Shown piece after piece: positions 11,982 to 20,300 of a DNA stretch of 64,000 nt. The position numbers and the translations under genes were made by a program. The DNA comes from Mycobacterium heckeshornense (lineage in GTDB: Bacteria; Actinomycetota; Actinomycetes; Mycobacteriales; Mycobacteriaceae). The stretch lies in NCBI RefSeq assembly GCF_016592155.1, contig NZ_AP024237.1:4893189-4957188 (forward strand). Direction: 5' to 3'. Every line of letters begins with the position of its first letter. Within the stretch, counting starts at the first letter, position 1. The notes beneath the pieces were generated by a model that was not told the DNA's origin, did not search any database, and saw only the letters and a list, made by a program, of their open reading frames with translations.

Positions 11982-13196
11982 CTACCAGGCACGGATGGGG
12001 TCGGGTTCGAAGACGGTGCTGCTCGCGTCGGCCGGCACGGCCGGCAGCGGCTCGGCGATCTCGGCCACGGTCGGGCCGATTCGTTGGGCCAACGCTGCAA
12101 GAACCTCCAGATCGAAGCCGTACACGGCCGCCGCGTTCCCGCCCACCATGGCCGCGACCTCGTCGGCCGGGACACCGCTGAAGGTGTGGCGCAGCGCCTC
12201 CCGGGTGTAGGGAGTGGTCCCTTCGTAGTGTGGGTAGTCGCTTCCCCACATGATCTTCTCGACGCCGATGCGGTGGCGCTCGGCGCATTCGACCGGCCGC
12301 ATGAAGCTGGCACCGACGTAACATTGGCGGGCCCAGTACTGGCTGGGCTTGAGGGGCAGCGACCCGGCGGTGGGCCCGGCGAAGCGGGCGATCGCCGAGC
12401 TAGCCCGGCGGTAACGGGCCGCCGCCACGTCCAGCGAGTCCAGCGTCGCCGGTATCCACCCGGCGCCTTGCTCGGTGAAGACCACGGTGAGCTCCGGGTG
12501 GCGGTCCAGTGCGCCGCTGAAGATCAGGTGCCACAGCGCCCGATGCGCCCACCAGTGCGTCTCGTACACCCACACCGCGAACGAGCTGCCCCACCCGTCG
12601 AGCGGACTCGGCCCGGCGTTGCCGCCGTGGTGGTTGACCACCACGCCCGCCTGCTCGCACGCCGCCCACAGCGGCTCCCAGTGCTCGGCGTAGAGCGGGG
12701 GGATGCCGGTGCCGGGGACGACGCCGGGCAGCAGCACACCGCCACGCAGCCCCAGTCTGGCGATCTGTGCCACCTCGGCAACCGCCTGGTCGAGATCGCC
12801 GAGCAGGATCTGGCCCACCCCGGCGCGCCGCTCGGGCGAGGCGGAGCAGAAGTCGGCCAGCCACCGATTGTGCGCACGCAGGCCGGCCCACCGCAGCTCG
12901 AGCTCCCGTGCGGTCTCCGGCGGGGGCGCGGCCAAGCTCGCCTGGGGGAAAAACGGCGGCACGGTATTGGGGTAAATGACTTCCCCCGCAATGCCCTCTC
13001 GATCCAGGTCAGCGTTACGCCGGTCGCTGTTCCAGTTGCGTTCGGCGTCGGGCTCGGTGAGGTCGCTGAACGGGTTGACGTATGTCTTTGCCCAGCCGTC
13101 GAATTCGTCGCGGTACTGCGGCTCGAGGTACTCGCGGTAGTCGAGCAGATCCGCGCCGGCGTGGCAGTCAGCCGAAATGACCGTGTACCGATCCAT
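11982..13196 (-). CDS. Amidohydrolase-2 family protein, paralogue of the next gene
   Basis: A 404-residue metal-dependent hydrolase or decarboxylase. The N-terminus TVISADCHAGADLLDYREY matches the same position in the downstream paralogue (ISADTHAELP...YREY), and near the C-terminus it has WGSDYPHYEGTTPYT, matching WGNDFPHPEGTWPHT. An internal VVNHHGGNAG replaces the paralogue's VHTHSGPAS. The ATG at 13196 is only two bases after the stop of the acetoacetate-decarboxylase-like gene. Two adjacent, diverged copies suggest successive steps or a heteromer acting on one degradation pathway. The family is sure; the reaction is not. Confidence 0.85.
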   Translation of the reverse strand: MDRYTVISADCHAGADLLDYREYLEPQYRDEFDGWAKTYVNPFSDLTEPDAERNWNSDRRNADLDREGIAGEVIYPNTVPPFFPQASLAAPPPETARELELRWAGLRAHNRWLADFCSASPERRAGVGQILLGDLDQAVAEVAQIARLGLRGGVLLPGVVPGTGIPPLYAEHWEPLWAACEQAGVVVNHHGGNAGPSPLDGWGSSFAVWVYETHWWAHRALWHLIFSGALDRHPELTVVFTEQGAGWIPATLDSLDVAAARYRRASSAIARFAGPTAGSLPLKPSQYWARQCYVGASFMRPVECAERHRIGVEKIMWGSDYPHYEGTTPYTREALRHTFSGVPADEVAAMVGGNAAAVYGFDLEVLAALAQRIGPTVAEIAEPLPAVPADASSTVFEPDPIRAW

Positions 13197-13198
13197 CG

Positions 13199-14002
13199 CT
13201 ACACCCGCGTTGGCTCGGGTCGGGGAGCGGCGAGCAGTGCCACGTCGTCGTAGCGCTGGTGCACATACGGCAGCAGCCACTCGGCCGGCACCCGCGCCGC
13301 GATGCGTCCCACCTGGACGGTGCGCCGGCGACACCAGGTGATCGACCTGATCTGGCGAATCGCAATGTCCGCCACCGGATCCAATGGAGATTCCCCCAAT
13401 TCGAGTGTGCCGTTGATGTTCTCCAGCAGCTCGTAGTGGCGGTGGTACTCGCCGTAGACCAGGTGCGGGTCGGTGATGCCGTTGCCGTCGGGGGCACGCA
13501 GGAACTTGAAGTAGAACTCGGTGTTCACCTGGTCGGGCGGCAGGGCCGCCGAGCCGGTGACCTCACCGTGGACTCTGATCAGCTGATAGCCCAGCCGGTC
13601 GACGGTGGCGGTGACGCGATCGCCGTCACGCTCTACCTCGATGTGGGCCAACTTTTTTGGCTCGCCGAACGTTTCGCGTCCGCCCGTGACCGACTGTTCG
13701 GTCGACTGGGGCATGACCAGCGGATAGTCGCCCTCCAGGTCGCCGTGCCGGGCGGTCACCGAAAACACCGCCGACCCGAACGGCGGCCTGCCTTCTATCG
13801 CCACCCGTTGCAGCTGGACCCGCACCACCGGCTCAGCCGCCGGCTCCAGCGGCCTCGGCAGTACGGCCGCGACGATCTCCGGATCGGTCAGGTACGTGAC
13901 GGTCACCGCTTCGGTGGCGATGGGTGCCTTGGTGGCGTCGATCTCGTGATCGACTTGCTCTCCCGGTGGTCGAGGACCGTAGCGAATCACATTGGTGCTC
14001 AA
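13199..14002 (-). CDS. Acetoacetate decarboxylase family protein
   Basis: A 267-residue member of the acetoacetate decarboxylase-like superfamily, judged from the overall pattern: an N-terminal VTYLTDPEIVAAVLPRPLEP, a GDYPLVMPQ segment, FGEPKKLAHIEVERDGD and DPHLVYGEYHRHYE. True acetoacetate decarboxylases use a lysine Schiff base; KK in the GEPKKL segment is at a plausible place, but I cannot confirm the catalytic residue. Many actinobacterial relatives have other lyase or hydratase-like activities. The start is a TTG at 14002, preceded by AAGGAG and overlapping the stop of the upstream SDR as TTGA. It is the second gene of the putative catabolic operon. Confidence 0.8.
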   Translation of the reverse strand: MSTNVIRYGPRPPGEQVDHEIDATKAPIATEAVTVTYLTDPEIVAAVLPRPLEPAAEPVVRVQLQRVAIEGRPPFGSAVFSVTARHGDLEGDYPLVMPQSTEQSVTGGRETFGEPKKLAHIEVERDGDRVTATVDRLGYQLIRVHGEVTGSAALPPDQVNTEFYFKFLRAPDGNGITDPHLVYGEYHRHYELLENINGTLELGESPLDPVADIAIRQIRSITWCRRRTVQVGRIAARVPAEWLLPYVHQRYDDVALLAAPRPEPTRV

Positions 14003-14937
14003 CGCTTTTCTCCTTCGATGGCAGGCTGCTTCTCGGCGCTCTGGCCCAGAACGTCGATCAGGTAATCGGGGTTGCGGCGCGCCAGGATCGATGCCGCTTT
14101 GCGGGTCACGACGCCGTCTGCGGGTGTCGGTGGGCCCATCATCCAGAAGCGGTCAGCCAGGATTCCGTCCACCACTTGGTCAGCGACCGTTTCCAGCGGA
14201 GTGAACTCGACACGCGTGCCGGCGGCCGCGAAGCCGGCCACAACGTCGGCCAGTGTGTGCTCGGGGGTGCGGCGTTGCTGAGTTGCGGCGTAGCGCTGCG
14301 GCCGGTGCCGCCACGACTCCCAGATGCCGGTGTTCAAAAAGCCGCTGGGAAATAGAACATGCGCCCGCACCCGCGTCCCGGTCATCTCCAGGTGGCTGTA
14401 GAGGCTTTCGGTCAGGCAGAGCACAGCGGCCTTGGTCATCGGGTAGACCGCCGTGGCCGGTCCGCCCAGGGCGCCCCGGGCAATCGGTGCGAATCCGCCG
14501 TTGCCCGAGCAGGTGTTGACCACATGTCCCTCGCCCTGCTCGAGCAGGATGGGCACGAAAGCCTTGATGCCATGGACGACGCCCAGCACGTTGACGTCGA
14601 TACCCCAGCGCCAATCGGCCAGGTCGTGCTCCCACATGTAGCCCTCGGAGACCGCGCCGGTGCCGGCGTTGTTGCACACCACGTGCACCGCGCCGAAGCG
14701 ATCGAGCGCCTGGTTGGCGAGTGATTCGACCGAGGAATAGTCGGTGACGTCGGTGACCACGCCGACCGCCTCGATGCCCTCGTCGGCGAGTGCCCGGGTT
14801 GCCCCGTCCAGCGGTTCGGCGAGGACATCGGCGAGCACCACGTTCATGCCCTCGCGGCCGAAACGCCTGCCCAGGGCTTGGCCGATGCCTCCGGCTCCGC
14901 CGGTTACGACCGCCGTTTTGCCGCGCAGGTCAGTCAT
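13999..14937 (-). CDS. Short-chain dehydrogenase/reductase, first gene of the IclR-linked operon
   Basis: A 312-residue SDR with TGGAGGIGQALG, VCNNAGTG, the serine region VVNTCSGNGG and the active-site YPMTKAA, plus a C-terminal extension of about 90 residues. The ATG at 14937 gives the normal SDR start; another ATG nine codons upstream (14964) would begin inside the regulatory region and is less likely. It lies 65 bases from the divergent IclR-type regulator, with a strong palindrome between them. Overlapping or near-overlapping stops and starts link it to the decarboxylase-like and two amidohydrolase genes, so the four are probably one transcript. Confidence 0.88.
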   Translation of the reverse strand: MTDLRGKTAVVTGGAGGIGQALGRRFGREGMNVVLADVLAEPLDGATRALADEGIEAVGVVTDVTDYSSVESLANQALDRFGAVHVVCNNAGTGAVSEGYMWEHDLADWRWGIDVNVLGVVHGIKAFVPILLEQGEGHVVNTCSGNGGFAPIARGALGGPATAVYPMTKAAVLCLTESLYSHLEMTGTRVRAHVLFPSGFLNTGIWESWRHRPQRYAATQQRRTPEHTLADVVAGFAAAGTRVEFTPLETVADQVVDGILADRFWMMGPPTPADGVVTRKAASILARRNPDYLIDVLGQSAEKQPAIEGEKR

Positions 14938-14975
14938 TGTGGCAATGGTCACATGGTCGCGCATGCCACCGCAAC

Positions 14976-14994
14976 TGGTCGTATTATGCGACCA
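14976..14994. promoter_or_regulatory. Palindromic operator candidate for the divergent IclR regulator
   Basis: The 19-mer TGGTCGTATTATGCGACCA is nearly self-complementary (arms TGGTCG/CGACCA, with matching inner bases), lying 39 bases before the SDR start and 9 bases before the regulator start. A partial copy, TGGTCGCGCATG, sits at about 14954. IclR proteins bind palindromes of this size between themselves and a divergent catabolic operon. Binding by this regulator is inferred from position. Confidence 0.7.
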
Positions 14995-15002
14995 TATGGC
15001 GT

Positions 15003-15908
15003 ATGGCTCCGCGTCCCTCGCCGCAGACCGAGCGGGTGGTGACCCTCTTCGAGCAGCTGGCCGAGGATGGAAGCCGGGGGATGACATTGGCCGAAGTGTC
15101 GCGTCACTTGAGCGTCCATAAGGCCAGCTGCCACTCGATGCTGTCCGAACTGCTCCGGGCCGGCTGGCTGCTGCGCGACCCGGTTCGCAAGACCTACCAC
15201 CTCGGTCCCGCCCTGATCCGGCTCGGCCGGGAAGCGGCGAGCCGCTATCCGGCCCTGGTGCTGGCCCGCTCTGCGATGGCCGAGCTGTCGGCCACGACAG
15301 GCGCGCACTGCATCGCCTTCTCGGTAAGCGATGACTGCTCCACCGTCGTGGACCAGGTCCGAAGCCCACACGGCGGCGGTCACCCGATGCCGGTTGGCAC
15401 CCAGTTCCCGCACCGCCCGCCGTATGGGGCGCCGATCGTTGCCTGGGCCTCGCCGGAGGCTCGGGAGCGCTGGCTAGCCTCCCTGCCCGAGGACGTGCGC
15501 GATCGCTACCGCGAGGCGTTGGCAGCGGCCAAGCGGCGTGGCTACGCAGTCGGTCTGCACATCCTGCCCGATCTGCGCCTGCGGGAGCTGGCGCAGATCG
15601 TGCGTAGTGCCGAAGTACGGTCCACCCGGCTCAGCCAGCTGGCGCAGGCGCTGACCGACGAACTCATCCACACCGAAGAGTGGTTCCCCATCAGCCTGGA
15701 CCCGGACCGCACCTACGAGGTGAGCCACATCGACTCGCCGATCCTGGAGCACGGGGCGCGCATCGCCTTGATGCTCAGCCTGGTCCCCCGCGCCAAGCCG
15801 ATGAGCGCCGCAGCGGTCATCGGCCTGGGTGAGCAGCTTTCCGCGGTGACGCGGCGACTAAGCGCCGCATTGACTGAGAAATCGCCGGCGGGCCGCATCG
15901 ATACGTAG
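15003..15908 (+). CDS. IclR-family transcriptional regulator
   Basis: A 301-residue regulator. The N-terminal winged helix-turn-helix spans about residues 5-70 (QTERVVTLFEQLAED ... MTLAEVSRHLSVHKASCHSMLSELL), followed by LLRDPVRKTYHLG and a C-terminal effector domain. The ATG at 15003 gives the usual length. Such proteins bind a small aromatic or carboxylic ligand and repress or activate a neighbouring catabolic operon. The divergent SDR-decarboxylase-amidohydrolase genes are the obvious target, and the palindrome at 14976-14994 the obvious site. The inducer is unknown. Confidence 0.9.
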   Translation: MAPRPSPQTERVVTLFEQLAEDGSRGMTLAEVSRHLSVHKASCHSMLSELLRAGWLLRDPVRKTYHLGPALIRLGREAASRYPALVLARSAMAELSATTGAHCIAFSVSDDCSTVVDQVRSPHGGGHPMPVGTQFPHRPPYGAPIVAWASPEARERWLASLPEDVRDRYREALAAAKRRGYAVGLHILPDLRLRELAQIVRSAEVRSTRLSQLAQALTDELIHTEEWFPISLDPDRTYEVSHIDSPILEHGARIALMLSLVPRAKPMSAAAVIGLGEQLSAVTRRLSAALTEKSPAGRIDT

Positions 15909-16040
15909 GAACCCTTGTGGCGAAGGGCTTTTCAGTGGGGCGGTAGATCTACATCATCGACGCGATGGGCGCCGAACAGGTGGCGCTTGAGGGGCCACGC
16001 CGCTGTTGAAGGTGAGTGACAGCCGGCATGGAGATCCATG

Positions 16041-16058
16041 CGTAGCACACATGCTACG
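16041..16058. promoter_or_regulatory. Palindromic operator candidate of the toxin-antitoxin pair
   Basis: A perfect inverted repeat, CGTAGCA-caca-TGCTACG, ends eight bases before the antitoxin start codon. Type II antitoxins commonly repress their own operon by binding such a palindrome. Autoregulation here is inferred. Confidence 0.6.
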
Positions 16059-16066
16059 ATGTCGGT

Positions 16067-16321
16067 GTGGTTAAGCAGATCACTCAGCGGGAGCTACGCA
16101 ATAACAGTGGCGAGATCATGCGCCAGCTTGACCAAGGCGAGTCTTTCGTCGTGACCAGGAATGGAATCCCGGTCGGCGAGCTTTCCCCGTTACGTAGGCA
16201 TCGGTTCATAAGCGCTGAAGCGGCCGTCGCCGCATTTAGGGGTGGTCCGCGGGTGGCGTTCGATCGGTTCCGGGCCGATCTCGATCGGACCGTCAGCCAG
16301 GAGATCGCGCCTCGTGGCTGA
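16067..16321 (+). CDS. Type II antitoxin, Phd/YefM (prevent-host-death) family
   Basis: An 84-residue protein beginning MVKQITQRELRNNSGEIMRQL, the typical Phd/YefM DNA-binding start, then GESFVVTRNGIPVGEL. The acidic/basic C-terminal half (from about residue 45) would bind the toxin. The start is GTG at 16067. It overlaps the PIN-domain toxin gene by eight bases, so the pair is translationally coupled. In mycobacteria such antitoxins paired with PIN toxins are usually called VapB. Confidence in the pair is high; the numbering among VapB paralogues is not attempted. Confidence 0.88.
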   Translation: MVKQITQRELRNNSGEIMRQLDQGESFVVTRNGIPVGELSPLRRHRFISAEAAVAAFRGGPRVAFDRFRADLDRTVSQEIAPRG

Positions 16322-16727
16322 TGCACGTCGTCCGTCTCGCGGGCTCATTGACACCTCCGTCGTGATCGATCTAGATCACATCGCCGCCACGCAGCTACCA
16401 ATGGAACTCGCAATCAGCGCCCTTACCATGGCTGAGCTTTCCGCTGGCCCTCATGCGACGACCGATGCCGGTGAGCGAGCGCGACGTCAAGATCGCCTAC
16501 AACGAGCTGAGGCCAGCTTCGATCCGCTGCCGTTCGACGGCGATTCGGCGAGGGCCTACGGGCGCATCTACGCCACGGTCGTCGCGGCGGGGCGTAAGGC
16601 GCGTGGCCCGCGAGCCGTCGATCTGTTGATCGCCGCCACGGCCGTGGCCGCAGACCTCCCGCTCTACACACGCAACGTCGATGACTTCCGAGGGCTGGAA
16701 CACTTCCTGACCGTCATCGGCGTCTGA
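16314..16727 (+). CDS. PIN-domain ribonuclease toxin (VapC family)
   Basis: A 137-residue PIN protein. The acidic metal-binding residues expected in VapC are visible: LIDTSVVIDLD near the N-terminus, MAELSAGP in the middle, RAVDLLIAATAVAADLPLYTRN near the C-terminus, and DDFRGLE at the end. VapC toxins cut tRNA or rRNA when not held by the antitoxin. The GTG at 16314 overlaps the antitoxin stop. The catalytic acids look intact, so the module may be active. Confidence 0.88.
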   Translation: MADARRPSRGLIDTSVVIDLDHIAATQLPMELAISALTMAELSAGPHATTDAGERARRQDRLQRAEASFDPLPFDGDSARAYGRIYATVVAAGRKARGPRAVDLLIAATAVAADLPLYTRNVDDFRGLEHFLTVIGV

Positions 16728-16980
16728 TCGCCACGGGTTCAGCCAAACATAACAATGAAAACCAGTGGGGCGCGCTGCCGGCACAGTCCGTCACTGAGCC
16801 CACGACCGCCCACCCGCGCCCAGGGTCGGAGCCGTCCGGTCTCAATACCGTTGGCACTCTTCGTAATACGCCTTGCGCTGCACGAATCCACAGTGCCGTG
16901 TGACCAGCCGTTGGCATCCTGTCCGACGGTGGGATGCCCCGGGCCATCAGGGTCTCGAACAGAGCAAAACGCGATACGCG

Positions 16981-17058
16981 ATGCTTGGACACGCGCGCAT
17001 GCTCAGCGAGCTGATCCACGCCCGTGGCGTGAATGCCGTCGCGGTAGAAATCGGTGAT
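16981..17058 (-). pseudogene. Remnant of a TetR-family regulator (helix-turn-helix only)
   Basis: On the minus strand the 26 codons from 17058 read ITDFYRDGIHATGVDQLAEHA followed by RVSKH. This matches the N-terminal helix-turn-helix of mycobacterial TetR regulators (general pattern: F-Y-x-x-G-I-x-A-x-G-V-D-x-I/L-A-x-x-A-x-V-S-K). After SKH the expected TLYxHF segment is missing and the frame continues with unrelated sequence to about 16728. No start codon or ligand domain can be assembled. The rest of 16728-17366 shows no intact gene. Confidence 0.5.
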
Positions 17059-17090
17059 CCCTTTGACCGAGTCAGGATCTCGCTGGCGAA

Positions 17091-17206
17091 TTCTCGCAAG
17101 ATAGATCTGACCACAGGGGCCTCGACTTTGCCCATCGCAGATTCAGGACCTTGATCATTTCGCTAGACGGCCAGCCAAGTTGCTTAGCACGTTCATGGAC
17201 ATGCAT
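17091..17206 (-). pseudogene. Remnant resembling the N-terminal domain of translation factor IF-2
   Basis: From an ATG at 17206 the minus strand reads MHVHERAKQLGWPSSEMIKVLN. In another frame from about 17135 it reads KVEAPVVRSILREF. Together they match the mycobacterial IF-2 N-domain pattern ([20 protein letters not shown] ... VEAPVARRLRESF), with a frameshift and a loss of about eight residues between the halves. Free-standing IF-2-N-like proteins occur in actinobacteria. A 50-codon open frame from an ATG at 17345 (ending at 17193) lies over the upstream part but has no recognisable product. Confidence 0.5.
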
Positions 17207-17366
17207 CGTTTGGCCGTGGCCTTCTCGCCGACAATAGATCGTCGTTGCCACATGGACAAAGCCGATCGCTTGTTGCGACCGCTCGCACGGCAGCGGCGTT
17301 GTTGAGGATTTCCAGCGCCTTTCGGAGAATTCTGAGATTGGCCATGGCCCTCGCGGTGGCCCGCCG

Positions 17367-20300
17367 CTACCGCGCCATATTGGCGAACCGCGACAGATGC
17401 AGTTGATGGGCGACAGTCACGGTCTTGGTTGGGCCGTTGCGATGCTTCGCGAGAATCAAGTCCGCCTCGCCGCCGCGGGGGTCGTCGCGTTCGAAGGCAT
17501 CCGGGCGGTGTAGCAGGATGACCATGTCCGAGTCCTGCTCTAATGAGTTATGGAGATTGATACCGTTGCCGATGAAATTGTGTGTGCCACTTACTGTCCC
17601 GTCGTACACGTCCATTTCACCGAGGCTCGTGATCTCGACAATACGATCCCAGAACACGTCGCTTGTGGCGAGTACGTGACGTTCTGTGTCTTTGGGCATC
17701 GCGGCGACATTGTCCAACCGTGAGCGGCCTGGGGCAAACCTCCGTGTCGCCACCGCAAATTTGGACTTCATCGCCACCGATAGTTGGTGGGGCGTACGCT
17801 TTTTAGCGGACAGGGCCTCGTCGATCTTCTGCCGTACCTCCCTTGGTATGGTGTCGACGCCCGGACGACCGGTCCGTGCCTCGAGTTCGGTGAGAACTGC
17901 CTGCACCGACTTAGCACGCGCGCCATACACCCCGACATGGCGCAAAAACTTGGCCTGGTTCTCGGCCCTGTCGATGCACAAGTGCCAGCAATCGCGATGA
18001 CCTGATTTCGTCACGCGGGTGACCTTGGCAAGTACGCCGAGACGAAGGAGTAGTTGAGCGACGTCATCCACCAGTCGGCGACTAGTCGAAGCGTAATAGA
18101 TCTTCGCCTGACCAGCTATGTGCTCCCAGCGTACGGAGCCGTCGGTTGCCCACAGATGGCGGAGGAACAAAGCGACCTGATCATTGGGCAACGCGAAAAC
18201 CTTTCGCGGCACGAATTTTTCGTGACTCCTAAGCCCAAAAAGCCCCAGCTCATCCAGCCATGCAGCGATTGGATTTCGCTTACGGTGCGTCAAGTGGTAC
18301 GGCGCCGGCAGCCGTAGTGTCGTCACCTGGGCCGCCGGGTAGTCGCCGCGCACGGCGGTTACACCGCAGTCCGCGACGGAAATCTCCACCTCAGCTGGAT
18401 TTGCTTCGTCGACGTTCGCATACCGAATGGGCTGATTCTTCACAGACGATCCATCGCCGATCATGTGCGCCAGCAAGATGACTTCAGAGTCGGCCATCCG
18501 CTGGGTATCAACCGGCTCCGGAACCCTGCGTGGCACGGCAAGCCGGTCACCAACCTTCAGGTGTTCCAATGGAGTCCAACCATTGATCGTCATGAACGGG
18601 TGGTTACCGGTCGCCTCCACTTCCCGTCCAGAGGCCAAGCGCAGCCGGAACACCTCCTTGCGGCCACTGGGGAAGACGTTGGTCATGGGCCGGGCAACCA
18701 TTCGCAACTGCTCGTCCAGCGACCACACCAGCGGGCGCTCACCGGTGCGCATCAGCTCCCCGAACGTCACCTCGGCGCCGGTGTCTGCGCGCAGGATACG
18801 GGTGTTCGCAGTGAGACAACCCGACTCACGTAGGTCGGCGAGCATTGGTTTCTTGTCGGTGCGCTGCTCAGGACCACGGTTCAGCTGGCTGATCGCAACA
18901 ACTGGTACGTCAAGCTCCTTCGCTAAAAGCTTGAGGTTACGCGAGAATTCGGAGACTTCGACCTGCCGCGACTCAAACTTTTTGCCCGAGGTCATCAGCT
19001 GCAGGTAGTCGACCACGATCAGCTTCAGATCGGCTTTTTGCCGAAGCCGCCTCGACTTCGCCCGGATCTCCATCATGGTCAGGTTCGGTGAGTCGTCGAT
19101 ATACAGTGGCGCTTCGCTGATTTCGCTCATCCGCCGCGCCAGCCGCGTCCAGTCGTCGTCGCTCATCCGACCTGAACGCATATCCGACAGCTTGATTTTC
19201 GCCTCCGCTGACAGCAGCCGCATCACGATCTCGGACTTGCTCATCTCAAGCGAGAAAATGACGCTGGCCATCCGGTGCTTGATCGAGCAGGACCGCAGGA
19301 AATCCAGCCCCAGCGTGGAGTTGTGGGTGGGCACCATGCCGCGCCCGGCCAGATACAAGTGTGTGGAGTTGTCGACCTCGATGCAGCGCACCGGAACACT
19401 GCGGACCCGGCGCACCGCGTCGAGCTGCAGCACCGGCGACATCAAGTTGGTGGTGGCGCGGCGCTCGGCGTACCGCGCGATCGACCCGGCGGCGGCGATG
19501 CTGTCCAATCCGCAGCGCAATTCGGCCGTCGTGCGAATCCCGTAGCCCGTCGGCCACTGGTGGTCGGCGTCGGCGACAATCACTGTGCCATCCGAGAACT
19601 CGACCTCGTAGCACGGCCGGCCCAGCATGACGTCGGTCGCCGCGACCACCCGGGTCGGCTGCCCGTCGGCGCCGAGCAGCTCGTCACCGATCGCGACGTC
19701 GCCCATCGTCGTCCAGCCGGACGGCGTCGGCAACGGCGTATCCAGCGCGAGCGCCTTGCCCACCCCGGGCCGGGCCGCGACGATGATCATCTGTCCCGGA
19801 TGCAGACCATTGGTCACTTCGTCGAGTTCGGTGAAACCGGTCGGCACGCCGCGTGCCAGGCCGCCGGCCGACGCGATCGCGTCGATCTCGTCCATGGTCG
19901 GCTGCAGCAAGTCCTCCAGGGCGACGAAATCCTCGGTGAGCCGCCGATCGGTGACGTCGTAAATCTCCGCCTGCGCCCGGTCGACCACCTCGGCCACGTC
20001 CGAGCCTTCGGCGCCGGCGTAGCCGTACTGCACCACCCGGGTGCCGGCCTCGACCAGACGGCGCAGCAGCGCCTTTTCAGCGACGATTCCCGCGTAATAG
20101 CCGGCGTTGGCCGCCGTGGGCACCGTCGAGATCAGCGTGTGAAGATACGGCGCCCCGCCGATCCGGCGCAGCAGGCCACGGCGGTCTAATTCGGCGGCGA
20201 CCGTCACCGCATCGGCCGGCTCGCCACGCGCATACAAATCCAGGATGGCGTCGTAGATGTTCTGATGGGCGGGGCGATAGAAATCACCGGGCCGCAACCG

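Noticed and set aside
16728..17366. Insertion sequence
   Set aside because: No transposase motif, terminal inverted repeats or target duplication could be found in the degenerate stretch.
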